Source: Flavobacterium haoranii
Lineage (GTDB): Bacteria > Bacteroidota > Bacteroidia > Flavobacteriales > Flavobacteriaceae
Direction: 5' to 3'
Assembly (NCBI RefSeq): GCF_009363055.1
Contig: NZ_CP045292.1
Coordinates: 2,046,001 to 2,110,000 of the forward strand
Length of the DNA stretch: 64,000 bases
The translations under genes were made by a program, and so were the position numbers. The notes below the pieces were generated by a model. The model did no database searches. It was given only the letters and a program-made list of their open reading frames with translations, and was not told the DNA's origin. Of the stretch, positions 19,325 to 26,903 are shown piece after piece. Position 1 is the stretch's first letter. Every line of letters starts with the position of its first letter.

Positions 19325-19371
19325 AATGCACTATTTTAACGCAAATGTGTTAACTTAGTGCATTATTTTTT
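19325..19371 (+). terminator. Terminator after serS
   Basis: AATGCACTA (19325-19333) pairs with TAGTGCATT (19356-19364), with a second inner stem TTAAC/GTTAA, followed by ATTTTTT. The hairpin ends just before the TPR gene start. Confidence 0.8.
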
Positions 19372-19375
19372 CTAC

Positions 19376-21146
19376 ATGCAAAGGCTTTATTTCATTATAT
19401 TATTACTTTTTCAAACTTTTCTTATTGCTCAAAACGAACAATTAGCTTTAAACTATATCGATTCGGGCGAATATGAAAAAGCTATAACTATTCTAGAAAC
19501 CTCTTCACAAAAAAACAATCAGTTTTATAGTGACAAATTACTTTTTGTTACCAACAATTAAAGCAATACGACAAAGCACTTTCATTAATTCAAAACAAAA
19601 AAAAGACATCAAATTTACCTTCGTTACTTGTAGACGAAGGCTATATTTATCAATTACAAAGCAAACAAGATTTAGCAAATAAAAAATACCAAGAAGCATT
19701 AAATGCAATAAATGAAAATGCAAATTATGCTTACAATTTAGGTAATGTTTTCGAAAAAAAATCTTTATTAGAATGGGCATTAAAATCTTACGAATTAGGT
19801 CAAAAAGTAAATCCTAATTTAAATTTCGATTATCAAGTTGCTTTATTAAATGGTCAGCTTGGTGATTTAAATGGAATGATTAACAAATTACTCGATTATA
19901 GTTTTGCTAACCAAAACAACACTGTAATGGTTCAAAATTATATGTCGCGTTTTTTAATTGAAACAGCATCGGATAGTTTTATTGATGGATTAAAAAAGAA
20001 TTTAATTCTACGCACTCAAAAAAGTCAAGATGTGTATTGGAACGAATTTTTGAGTTGGTTTTATGTACAACAAAAGGAATTTGGCAAAGCTTTCATTCAA
20101 GAAAAAGCCGTTTTTAAAAGAGAAGCCAACAATATTGAAAATATAATCGCATTAGGAGAAATGGCTGTTGATAACAATCAAAAAGATGCCGCACAATCTA
20201 TATATGAATTTATAATTGAAAACAATCAAGATATTGGTTTACAAGTTTACGCTTACCAAGCTTTAATGAAATTGAAAATTACCAATGCTGAAGAAAAAGA
20301 TTATGCAACTATTAAGACAGAATTAGATAAGTTAATTACCGATTTCGGAATTAATGAAAACACTGTTGATTTACAACTTTTGGTAGCTCATTTTTATTGT
20401 TTTAATCTTGGTTTACCAAAAGAAGCAACCAACTTACTCGATCAAACCTTAGCATTAAATTTAAACACGCGAAATAACGCGAAAGTTAAATTAGAATTAG
20501 CAGATATTTTACTTTACAACGAAAAATTCAATCAAGCTATTTTATATTATGTTCAAGTTGAAGATAATATGAAAAATGACGAAATGGCTCACGAAGCGAG
20601 TATGAAAATGGCAAAAGCTAATTATTACAAAAATGACTTCGATTGGGCTTTAAAACAGGTAAAAGTTTTAAAACAATCGTCGAGTCTTTTAATAGCTAAC
20701 GATGCTTTAGAGATGTTTTTATTAATTCAAGACAATTCAGTTGAAGATTCACTTCGATCAGCATTAAAAGATTTCTCAAAAGCAGATTTTAAATTATACC
20801 AACACAAAAAAGAGAAGCTTTACAAGATTTTAAATCCATTCTTACTAAATACAAAGGAAACACTATAGAAGATGAAACTTTGTATAAAATTGCTAAAATT
20901 GAGGAAAATTTTAAAAATTACAACGAAGCTTTAAAGAACTACAATACTATAATTGAATCGTTTAACGATAGTGTTTTAATAGACGAAGCATTATTCTTTT
21001 CGGCAGAAATTTATAGAACTATTTTTAACGAAAATGACAAAGCGAAGCAACTATACGAGAAAATAATTTTTAATCATCAAGATAGCATTTACTTTACCGA
21101 AGCTCGAAGACAATATCGAATTTTAAGAGGAGACACCAATATCTAA
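19376..21146 (+). pseudogene. Secreted tetratricopeptide-repeat protein, two frameshifts
   Basis: Three consecutive reading frames make up one protein of about 590 residues. A signal peptide (M-Q-R-L-Y-F-I-I-L-L-L-F-Q-T-F-L-I-A-Q) is followed by many TPR units, for example Y-I-D-S-G-E-Y-E-K-A-I-T-I-L and L-K-S-Y-E-L-G-Q-K-V-N-P-N, through to N-Y-N-E-A-L-K-N-Y-N-T-I-I near the end. The frame is lost at the T5 run 19542-19546 and again at the A6 run 20806-20811; one extra base in each restores continuous TPR sequence. A GTG at 19358 could start the first frame, but ATG 19376 gives a proper signal peptide. Likely a periplasmic scaffold protein; partner unknown. Confidence 0.82.
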
Positions 21147-21185
21147 AGAAAAAATTTCACTGAAAACTAACGAATAATAAAAAAC

Positions 21186-21512
21186 ATGATTATATATAAC
21201 GTTACAATAAACATAGACGAAAGCGTTCACGACAAATGGTTAACTTGGATGCAAAACAAACATATAAGCGATGTTTTAGCAACTGGTCTTTTTACAAGTG
21301 CACGTTTAGTAAAAGTTTTAGTAGAAGAAGAAATGGGTGGTGTTACCTATTCGGTTCAATATTTTGCACCAACGAGAGAAAACTTGGAAAACTACTATAA
21401 AAATCATGCACCACGTTTACGCCAAGAAGGTTTACAATTGTTTGCAGATAAAATGCTTGCTTTTAGAACAGAACTTGAAATTATGGACGAATTTTATCAC
21501 GAAAGCAACTAA
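21186..21512 (+). CDS. DUF4286 family protein
   Basis: A 108-residue soluble protein beginning M-I-I-Y-N-V-T-I-N-I-D-E-S-V-H-D-K-W-L-T-W-M, with the conserved H-I-S-D-V-L-A-T-G-L-F and S-V-Q-Y-F-A-P-T segments and the end H-A-P-R-L-R-Q-E-G-L-Q-L-F. This is the DUF4286 pattern, which resembles a ferredoxin-like (dimeric alpha/beta barrel) fold. No catalytic residues are known. It is 3 bases upstream of rsmA and probably in the same transcript. Confidence 0.85.
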   Translation: MIIYNVTINIDESVHDKWLTWMQNKHISDVLATGLFTSARLVKVLVEEEMGGVTYSVQYFAPTRENLENYYKNHAPRLRQEGLQLFADKMLAFRTELEIMDEFYHESN

Positions 21513-21515
21513 ATT

Positions 21516-22292
21516 ATGACGGTACGTGCCAAAAAACATTTAGGTCAACATTTCCTTACCGATGAAAATATTGCAAAGCGAATTGCCGATACCTTAACGC
21601 TAAATGGTTATAAAAAAGTTTTAGAAATTGGTCCAGGAATGGGTGTACTTACAAAATATCTTTTGGAAAAACCAATTGAAACTTTTGTAATCGAAATCGA
21701 CACAGAATCCGTAGAATATTTAGAAGCGCATTATTTAAAATTAAGAGGCAATATTATTTCTAAAGATTTTTTAAAATACAATTTAAATGAAGTTTTCAAT
21801 GGAGAACCTATTGCTATAATTGGAAATTTTCCCTACAACATTTCGTCACAAATTGTTTTTAAAACATTAGAAATGCGCGATCAAATCCCTGAATTTTCAG
21901 GAATGTTCCAAAAAGAAGTAGCAGAACGAATTTGCGAAAAAGAAGGAAGCAAAACTTATGGAATACTTTCTGTATTAACACAAGCGTTCTATAATGCCGA
22001 ATATTTATTTACCGTTTCAGAACATGTTTTCAATCCGCCACCAAAGGTTAAATCTGGTGTAATGCGATTAATTCGTAAAGAAAACTACGAACTACCTTGC
22101 GATGAAAAATTATTTTTCTCGGTTGTAAAACAAGCCTTTAACCAAAGAAGAAAAACATTACGAAATAGCTTAAAAAGTTTTATAAATTCTGATATTTTAA
22201 AAGAAGATAGTATCTTTGACCTCCGTCCGGAACAACTTTCGGTAGAACGTTTCATTGAACTCACTCAAAAAATAGCCGCCCATGGAGTTTAA
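21516..22292 (+). CDS. rsmA: 16S rRNA (adenine(1518)-N6/adenine(1519)-N6)-dimethyltransferase
   Basis: RsmA/KsgA (258 residues) dimethylates two adjacent adenines in the 3' hairpin of 16S rRNA using S-adenosylmethionine, as a late checkpoint of 30S assembly. The start [14 protein letters not shown] motif [11 protein letters not shown] (36-46) and catalytic N-F-P-Y-N-I (about 103-108) are present. The C-terminal helical domain contains [12 protein letters not shown]. The stop overlaps the mgtE start by 11 bases, so coupling is likely. Confidence 0.98.
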   Translation: MTVRAKKHLGQHFLTDENIAKRIADTLTLNGYKKVLEIGPGMGVLTKYLLEKPIETFVIEIDTESVEYLEAHYLKLRGNIISKDFLKYNLNEVFNGEPIAIIGNFPYNISSQIVFKTLEMRDQIPEFSGMFQKEVAERICEKEGSKTYGILSVLTQAFYNAEYLFTVSEHVFNPPPKVKSGVMRLIRKENYELPCDEKLFFSVVKQAFNQRRKTLRNSLKSFINSDILKEDSIFDLRPEQLSVERFIELTQKIAAHGV

Positions 22293-23634
22293 AATCAGTA
22301 GAGAGCTTATTCAAGAACTTGAATTATTAATTCAGGAAAGTAAGGAGCAAGAAGTATTAGACTTGCTTCAGGATATGCACTATGCTGATGTGGCTGAAAT
22401 CATGGAAGAATTAAGTGATGAGCATGCTATTTATGTTTTCAACACTTTAGATTCTGAAAAAACAGCTGAAATTTTATTAGAACTTGACGATGAAACACGT
22501 GTCAAAATCTTAAAAAGTTTAACTCCAAAAGAAATTGCTGACGAGCTTGACGAGTTAGACACCGATGATGCTGCCGATATTATTGCCGAACTTCCTCAGG
22601 CTAAAAAAGAACAAGTAATTTCGGAACTTGAAGACGTTGAACACGCTAAAGACATTGTCGATTTATTGCGTTATGACGAAGATTCTGCAGGTGGATTAAT
22701 GGCGAAAGAACTTGTGAAAGTTAATGAAAACTGGAACGTTCTCACCTGTGTAAAAGAAATGCGTGCGCAAGCGGAAAATGTTACTCGAGTTCATTCCATT
22801 TATGTAGTTGATGATGAAAACAGACTAAAAGGCCGCCTTTCATTAAAAGACTTATTAACTACTTCTACAAAAACCCCAATTAGCGAAGTTTACATTCCAA
22901 AAGTAGATTATGTAAAAGTTAATACCGAAAATGTAGAAGTTGCACGTATCATGCAAAAGTATGACTTGGAAGCTATTCCAGTTGTTGATGAATTAGGAAG
23001 ATTAGTAGGTCGTATTACAATTGATGATATCGTAGACGTTATTAAAGAAGAAGCTGACAAAGATTACCAGTTAGCTGCCGGTATCTCGCAAGACGTTGAA
23101 GCCGATGATAGTATTCTTGAACTAACAAAAGCACGTTTACCTTGGTTAGTTTTAGCATTATTAGGAAGTTTTATTGCGGTAACTATTGCTAGTAATTTTC
23201 AAGAAGCTATAAATAAATTTCCGGTAATTTTCTTCTTTACACCACTTATTGCCGCAATGGCGGGAAACGTAGGTGTACAATCTTCAGCGATTATTGTACA
23301 AGGTTTAGCCAATAATACCATTAGCGGTTCTCTTTGGAATCGTTTATTAAAAGAATTAAGTTTAAGTCTATTAAACGGGTTAATTTTAGCAGTAATCCTT
23401 ATTTTAGGTAGTCACTTTATTATTGGAGTAGATTATGAAGTAGGTGTTACCGTTGCTGTTTCTTTAGTTGCAGTTATTATTATTGCGGCACTTGTAGGAA
23501 CTTTTATCCCTATTATGTTGAATAGATTTGGTATTGACCCCGCTCTTGCAACCGGACCTTTTATCACTACTAGTAATGACATCTTTGGAATCTTAATTTA
23601 CTTTTCAATTGCTAAGTTAATTTTAGGATTCTAA
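22282..23634 (+). CDS. mgtE: Magnesium transporter MgtE
   Basis: A 450-residue Mg2+ channel of the inner membrane. The N-terminal acidic helical MgtE_N domain (about 1-130, with repeated [16 protein letters not shown] patterns) and two CBS domains (about 135-260) form the cytoplasmic Mg2+ sensor. Five membrane helices follow from about 285, with the family signature [15 protein letters not shown] and [12 protein letters not shown] at the pore. Complete at both ends. It overlaps rsmA by 11 bases. Confidence 0.96.
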   Translation: MEFKISRELIQELELLIQESKEQEVLDLLQDMHYADVAEIMEELSDEHAIYVFNTLDSEKTAEILLELDDETRVKILKSLTPKEIADELDELDTDDAADIIAELPQAKKEQVISELEDVEHAKDIVDLLRYDEDSAGGLMAKELVKVNENWNVLTCVKEMRAQAENVTRVHSIYVVDDENRLKGRLSLKDLLTTSTKTPISEVYIPKVDYVKVNTENVEVARIMQKYDLEAIPVVDELGRLVGRITIDDIVDVIKEEADKDYQLAAGISQDVEADDSILELTKARLPWLVLALLGSFIAVTIASNFQEAINKFPVIFFFTPLIAAMAGNVGVQSSAIIVQGLANNTISGSLWNRLLKELSLSLLNGLILAVILILGSHFIIGVDYEVGVTVAVSLVAVIIIAALVGTFIPIMLNRFGIDPALATGPFITTSNDIFGILIYFSIAKLILGF

Positions 23635-23676
23635 ATATCTCAAGTTTTAATTACATTTGTTAAAAACGATTAAGAC

Positions 23677-24633
23677 TTGAACACTTCAAATATTAAAATC
23701 CTTCATATCGATAGCAATCATTCTTTACTTTGGAAGCAATTAGAAGAAAGTGGCTTTCAAAATGAAGCTGATTTCTCTTCTAGCAAAGAAGAAATTGAAA
23801 CAAAAATTGAGAACTATCATGGCATTGTAATCCGAAGCCGATTTAAAATTGATAGAAACTTTATCGACAAAGCCAAAAACTTACAATTTATTGCAAGAGT
23901 TGGTGCTGGTTTAGAAAGCATCGATTGTGATTATGCTCTCTCAAAAAACATTCATTTAATTGCCGCTCCAGAAGGAAATAGAAACGCAGTGGGCGAACAT
24001 GCTCTTGGTATGTTACTTTCGTTATTTAACAACTTAAATAAAGCCGACAAAGAAGTTAAAAACGGATTATGGCAACGAGAAGCTAACAGAGGTCACGAAT
24101 TAGACGGTAAAACGGTAGGGATTATAGGTTACGGAAATATGGGTAAAGCTTTTGCAAAAAAACTTAGAGGTTTTGATGTAAAAGTTTTGTGTTATGATAT
24201 TTTACCGAATGTTGTCGATGAAAATGCCATTCAAGTTTCTTTACAAGAATTACAACGAGAAGCAGATGTTTTAAGTTTACATGTTCCTTGGACACCTGAA
24301 ACAGATAAAATGGTAAATTCGTTTTTTATCAATCAATTCGCAAAACCCTTTTGGTTGTTGAATTTAGCGCGTGGAAAATGTGTTGTTACCAAAGATTTAG
24401 TCTTAGCGTTACAATCTGAAAAAATTTTAGGAGCTGGATTAGATGTTTTAGAATATGAAAAATTATCATTTGAAAATTTATTCGATAAAGAAAGTAAAAA
24501 TCCTGACTTTGAATATCTTCGTAATGTAGATAATGTTTTACTTACACCACATATTGGAGGCTGGACATTTGAAAGTCATGAAAAATTAGCCCAAACTATA
24601 GTTGACAAAATAAAACAACTTTATATTTCATAA
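23677..24633 (+). CDS. D-2-hydroxyacid dehydrogenase (SerA-like)
   Basis: A 318-residue NAD-dependent dehydrogenase of the D-isomer-specific 2-hydroxyacid family. The Rossmann motif G-I-I-G-Y-G-N-M-G is near residues 150-158, R in L-A-R-G-K and the catalytic His in T-P-H-I-G-G-W-T. V-G-A-G-L-E-S-I-D resembles phosphoglycerate dehydrogenases, but no ACT domain is present and no serine genes are adjacent, so the substrate is open. The start is a TTG at 23677; no in-frame ATG lies near the beginning of the homology. The VOC gene follows after 2 bases. Confidence 0.85.
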   Translation: MNTSNIKILHIDSNHSLLWKQLEESGFQNEADFSSSKEEIETKIENYHGIVIRSRFKIDRNFIDKAKNLQFIARVGAGLESIDCDYALSKNIHLIAAPEGNRNAVGEHALGMLLSLFNNLNKADKEVKNGLWQREANRGHELDGKTVGIIGYGNMGKAFAKKLRGFDVKVLCYDILPNVVDENAIQVSLQELQREADVLSLHVPWTPETDKMVNSFFINQFAKPFWLLNLARGKCVVTKDLVLALQSEKILGAGLDVLEYEKLSFENLFDKESKNPDFEYLRNVDNVLLTPHIGGWTFESHEKLAQTIVDKIKQLYIS

Positions 24634-24635
24634 TT

Positions 24636-25034
24636 ATGAACGAAAAAGAACCTAAAAGAGTTACAGGAATTGGTGGTTTATTCTTCAAATGTCAAAACCC
24701 TGAAGAAATTAGAAATTGGTACGCTAACCATCTAGGATTAGATACTAATAATTATGGAGCAACATTTTGGTGGAAAGATGAAAATGGTAACGAATGTTCT
24801 ACACAATGGAGTCCTTTTAAAGAAGACACTTCTTACTTTAAACCTTCTGAAAAGGCATTTATGCAAAACTTTAGAGTGGAAAATTTAGAATGGCTTTTAG
24901 AAAAATTGAAAGAAGAAGGTGTAACTATTGTTGGCGAAATGGAGACTTATGAATATGGAAAGTTTGCTTGGATTATAGATCCTGAAGGAAATAAAATTGA
25001 ACTTTGGGAACCTGTTGATACTTCTTTGAAATAA
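24636..25034 (+). CDS. VOC family protein (glyoxalase/bleomycin resistance fold)
   Basis: A 132-residue single-domain protein of the vicinal oxygen chelate fold. Typical features are G-G-L-F-F-K-C near the start, R-N-W-Y-A-N-H-L-G-L-D, and the closing F-A-W-I-I-D-P-E-G-N-K-I-E-L-W-E-P. The final E in I-E-L-W-E is a common metal ligand. The family covers lyases, dioxygenases and resistance proteins, so no reaction can be assigned. It starts 2 bases after the dehydrogenase and is probably in its operon. Confidence 0.9.
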   Translation: MNEKEPKRVTGIGGLFFKCQNPEEIRNWYANHLGLDTNNYGATFWWKDENGNECSTQWSPFKEDTSYFKPSEKAFMQNFRVENLEWLLEKLKEEGVTIVGEMETYEYGKFAWIIDPEGNKIELWEPVDTSLK

Positions 25035-25080
25035 ATTATTATATTTATAACCAATCAATAAACTATATAAAAAATCAAAA

Positions 25081-25353
25081 ATGGAAACAACTAGACAAAC
25101 AGAAACTTGGAATAACCCACCTCAAGAAAACAAAAAAATTGTTGCAGGTATTTGTGCAATATTAATTGGTGGTATTGGGGTACACAAATTTATTTTAGGC
25201 TATACAAAAGAGGGTGTCATCCAGATTATCTTATCACTCATTAGCTGTGGTGTTCTTGGTATAATTCCTTTTATTGAAGGAATTATTTACCTTACAAAAT
25301 CAGATGCCGAATTTTACGAAACGTATCAAGTAAATAAAAGACCTTGGTTTTAA
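25081..25353 (+). CDS. TM2 domain-containing membrane protein
   Basis: A 90-residue protein with a polar N-terminus of about 18 residues (Gln/Asn/Pro-rich) and the TM2 domain: helix A-G-I-C-A-I-L-I-G-G-I-G-V-H-K-F-I-L-G, then Y-T-K-E-G-V-I-Q-I-I-L-S-L-I-S-C-G and a second hydrophobic segment ending E-G-I-I-Y-L. Function of bacterial TM2 proteins is unknown. A terminator follows directly. Confidence 0.9.
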   Translation: METTRQTETWNNPPQENKKIVAGICAILIGGIGVHKFILGYTKEGVIQIILSLISCGVLGIIPFIEGIIYLTKSDAEFYETYQVNKRPWF

Positions 25354-25357
25354 TATT

Positions 25358-25388
25358 AAAAAAAGAGAAGTTTTCACTTCTCTTTTTT
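25358..25388. terminator. Bidirectional terminator after the TM2 gene
   Basis: AAAAAGAGAAG/CTTCTCTTTTT stem with a six-base loop between convergent genes. It overlaps the stop of the gene at 25387. Confidence 0.85.
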
Positions 25389-25830
25389 AATTCATGTAAG
25401 TCCAGTTAACACCATCACTTATTACAATAACAGTCCTCAAATTTCCTTCATACATATACAAATTTGAACTACCTGTTGTGGAATTCTTAGGAAAAAGCAT
25501 TCCAGAGGTAGTGGTTAATTGTGCAGTAACCGAGTTTTGAATATTTCTAATAATATAAATTCTCCCAGGAAAAAGTGTTGGATCTGGCAATTGAAATTTA
25601 TCATCTGTAGCTAAAGGTCGAACCGAAATGTATACTCCATCATTAATTAAAGTTGCCGCACCTCCGCCTCCAGTATTAGTACCATTTAACGTCATAACCT
25701 TTAAAGAAACATTTCCGTTAATATCTAATGTACTTAAGGGCGTGATTGTATTGATTCCTACTTGAGCATTAATCTTTGAAACAACTAAAACAATAATCAA
25801 AAAAATGCAATATTTCAATTTTTTAACCAT
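25387..25830 (-). CDS. Small secreted protein with VGI-N/G-T N-terminal motif
   Basis: A 147-residue exported protein. After a signal peptide (I-F-L-I-I-V-L-V-V-S-K-I-N-A) the mature part begins Q-V-G-I-N-T-I-T-P-L-S-T-L-D-I-N-G-N-V, the motif that opens many flavobacterial surface proteins and phage-tail-fibre-like heads. The remainder is beta-rich (Y-I-I-R-N-I-Q-N-S; L-Y-M-Y-E-G-N-L-R-T-V-I-V-I-S-D-G-V-N-W) and ends in W-T-Y-M-N. No lipobox or T9SS tail. It shares the N-terminal motif with the six-gene cluster at 56.3-61.2 kb but not the rest. Function unknown. Confidence 0.75.
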   Translation of the reverse strand: MVKKLKYCIFLIIVLVVSKINAQVGINTITPLSTLDINGNVSLKVMTLNGTNTGGGGAATLINDGVYISVRPLATDDKFQLPDPTLFPGRIYIIRNIQNSVTAQLTTTSGMLFPKNSTTGSSNLYMYEGNLRTVIVISDGVNWTYMN

Positions 25831-25949
25831 ATCATTAATAATTTAATAAAATAAAGTTAACATATTGGTTTTTAAATAAAAAAATGTAATCTTTACGAAA
25901 ACGTTTTAGTGTTGATAAATAACAAAAAAAGAGACTTTCGTCCCTAATT

Positions 25950-26270
25950 TTACTTCCCTAATAACATAATTTCATTTACCAAAACTTCTGTGACATAACG
26001 TTTATTACCGTCTTTATCGTCAAAACTTCTATGAGTTAATTTACCTTCTACAGCAATTTCTTTTCCTTTAGTAACAAATTTTTCAATAATTTCTGCTGGT
26101 TTTCCCCAAGCGGTAACTCTATGCCATTCGGTTTGTTCTACTTTATCTCCTTTTTCATTGTAATAATAATCATTTGTAGCGATAGTTAAGTTGGCTACTT
26201 TTTTGTTGTTTACTGTTTTAATTTCAGGCACTTGACCTACGTGTCCGATTAATTGTACTTTGTTTTTCAT
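25950..26270 (-). CDS. ssb: Single-stranded DNA-binding protein, short form
   Basis: A 106-residue SSB made of the OB fold alone: N-K-V-Q-L-I-G-H-V-G-Q-V-P-E at the start, W-H-R-V-T-A-W-G-K-P-A-E in the middle and R-Y-V-T-E-V-L-V-N-E-I-M-L-L-G-K at the end. It lacks the disordered linker and acidic D-D-D-I-P-F-type tail through which the main SSB recruits partners. It is therefore likely a second SSB paralogue (repair, stress or competence) rather than the replication SSB. No replication gene is adjacent. Confidence 0.9.
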   Translation of the reverse strand: MKNKVQLIGHVGQVPEIKTVNNKKVANLTIATNDYYYNEKGDKVEQTEWHRVTAWGKPAEIIEKFVTKGKEIAVEGKLTHRSFDDKDGNKRYVTEVLVNEIMLLGK

Positions 26271-26310
26271 GGCGTTTAAATATTTAATGTTAATAATTAT
26301 GTTATTTTTT

Positions 26311-26338
26311 AGTCGCAGTCGCAGTGTTCAGTCTCAGC
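26311..26338 (-). repeat. ACTGNGACTG-type repeat, left of the four-helix-bundle gene
   Basis: Read on the minus strand it contains GAGACTGAACACTGCGACTG followed by CGACT: several short copies of ACTG spaced by 2-4 bases. A similar array in opposite orientation lies at 26731-26762, so the gene between is flanked by imperfect inverted repeats. Confidence 0.5.
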
Positions 26339-26347
26339 TATTTAATT

Positions 26348-26725
26348 TTATAATTTACAACCAAATTTTGTTGGATTGAGAATCATATAATTAATTAGTC
26401 TACCAATTTCTTCAGATTTAATTACCATATCAATATGCTGTTCTTTTGATAAATAATTACACTCTAATGCAAAATCTAACCAAACAGACGTTTCAGAATT
26501 TTCACCATCAGAATCAGTTAGCTTACTAATAAAATGATTTATATATCTTCTTTTTCTGTAAGCTTCTGCAATGTTTGCACATACACTTCTTGATGATCTT
26601 CTAACTTGATCTGTTAATGCAAATTTTTCTTCTTTTGGAAATAAATCAGATATTTTTTTAATTTCCATAGCTAATAAAAAAGCTTTTTGATAGGCTAATA
26701 ATTCTTTAAAATCCATTTTTTCCAT
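26348..26725 (-). CDS. Four-helix-bundle protein (23S rRNA intervening-sequence type)
   Basis: A 125-residue all-helical protein: F-K-E-L-L-A-Y-Q-K-A, then L-T-D-Q-V-R-R-S-S-R-S-V-C-A-N-I-A-E-A-Y-R-K-R and E-T-S-V-W-L-D-F-A. These are hallmarks of the family first seen in intervening sequences of 23S rRNA genes. Here it is free-standing, not inside an rRNA gene. The basic central helix suggests nucleic-acid binding, but no function is established. Short ACTG-rich repeats in opposite orientations flank the gene. The alternative start ATG two codons downstream cannot be excluded. Confidence 0.88.
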   Translation of the reverse strand: MEKMDFKELLAYQKAFLLAMEIKKISDLFPKEEKFALTDQVRRSSRSVCANIAEAYRKRRYINHFISKLTDSDGENSETSVWLDFALECNYLSKEQHIDMVIKSEEIGRLINYMILNPTKFGCKL

Positions 26726-26730
26726 TTTTT

Positions 26731-26762
26731 TCTGAAAACTGTGACTAGAAACTGCAACTAGT
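26731..26762 (+). repeat. ACTGNGACT-type repeat, right of the four-helix-bundle gene
   Basis: Plus-strand sequence contains GAAAACTGTGACTAGAAACT followed by GCAACTAGT, the counterpart in opposite orientation of the array at 26311-26338. Confidence 0.5.
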
Positions 26763-26852
26763 AATTTGTTCAGTTTGACAGTGCAAAGATTCTACAGTTT
26801 CAAAACTTTATTCGGTTATTATCTAATTAATTTCGGTTGTAAATATTTGTAA

Positions 26853-26866
26853 CCGTTTGCAAACGG
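26853..26866. promoter_or_regulatory. Perfect palindrome over the -33 element (possible operator)
   Basis: CCGTTTGCAAACGG is a perfect 14-base palindrome that contains the TTTG -33 element of the GNAT-nitrilase promoter. Its G/C content stands out from the AT-rich surroundings. A dimeric repressor bound here would block the polymerase. Confidence 0.5.
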
Positions 26867-26887
26867 AATTTATTTTTTGTAAATTTG
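26856..26887 (+). promoter_or_regulatory. Promoter of the GNAT-nitrilase gene
   Basis: TTTG (26856-26859), 20 bases, then TAAATTTG (26880-26887), with the ATG 16 bases downstream. Confidence 0.75.
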
Positions 26888-26903
26888 AGAAAATCAAATA
26901 ATT

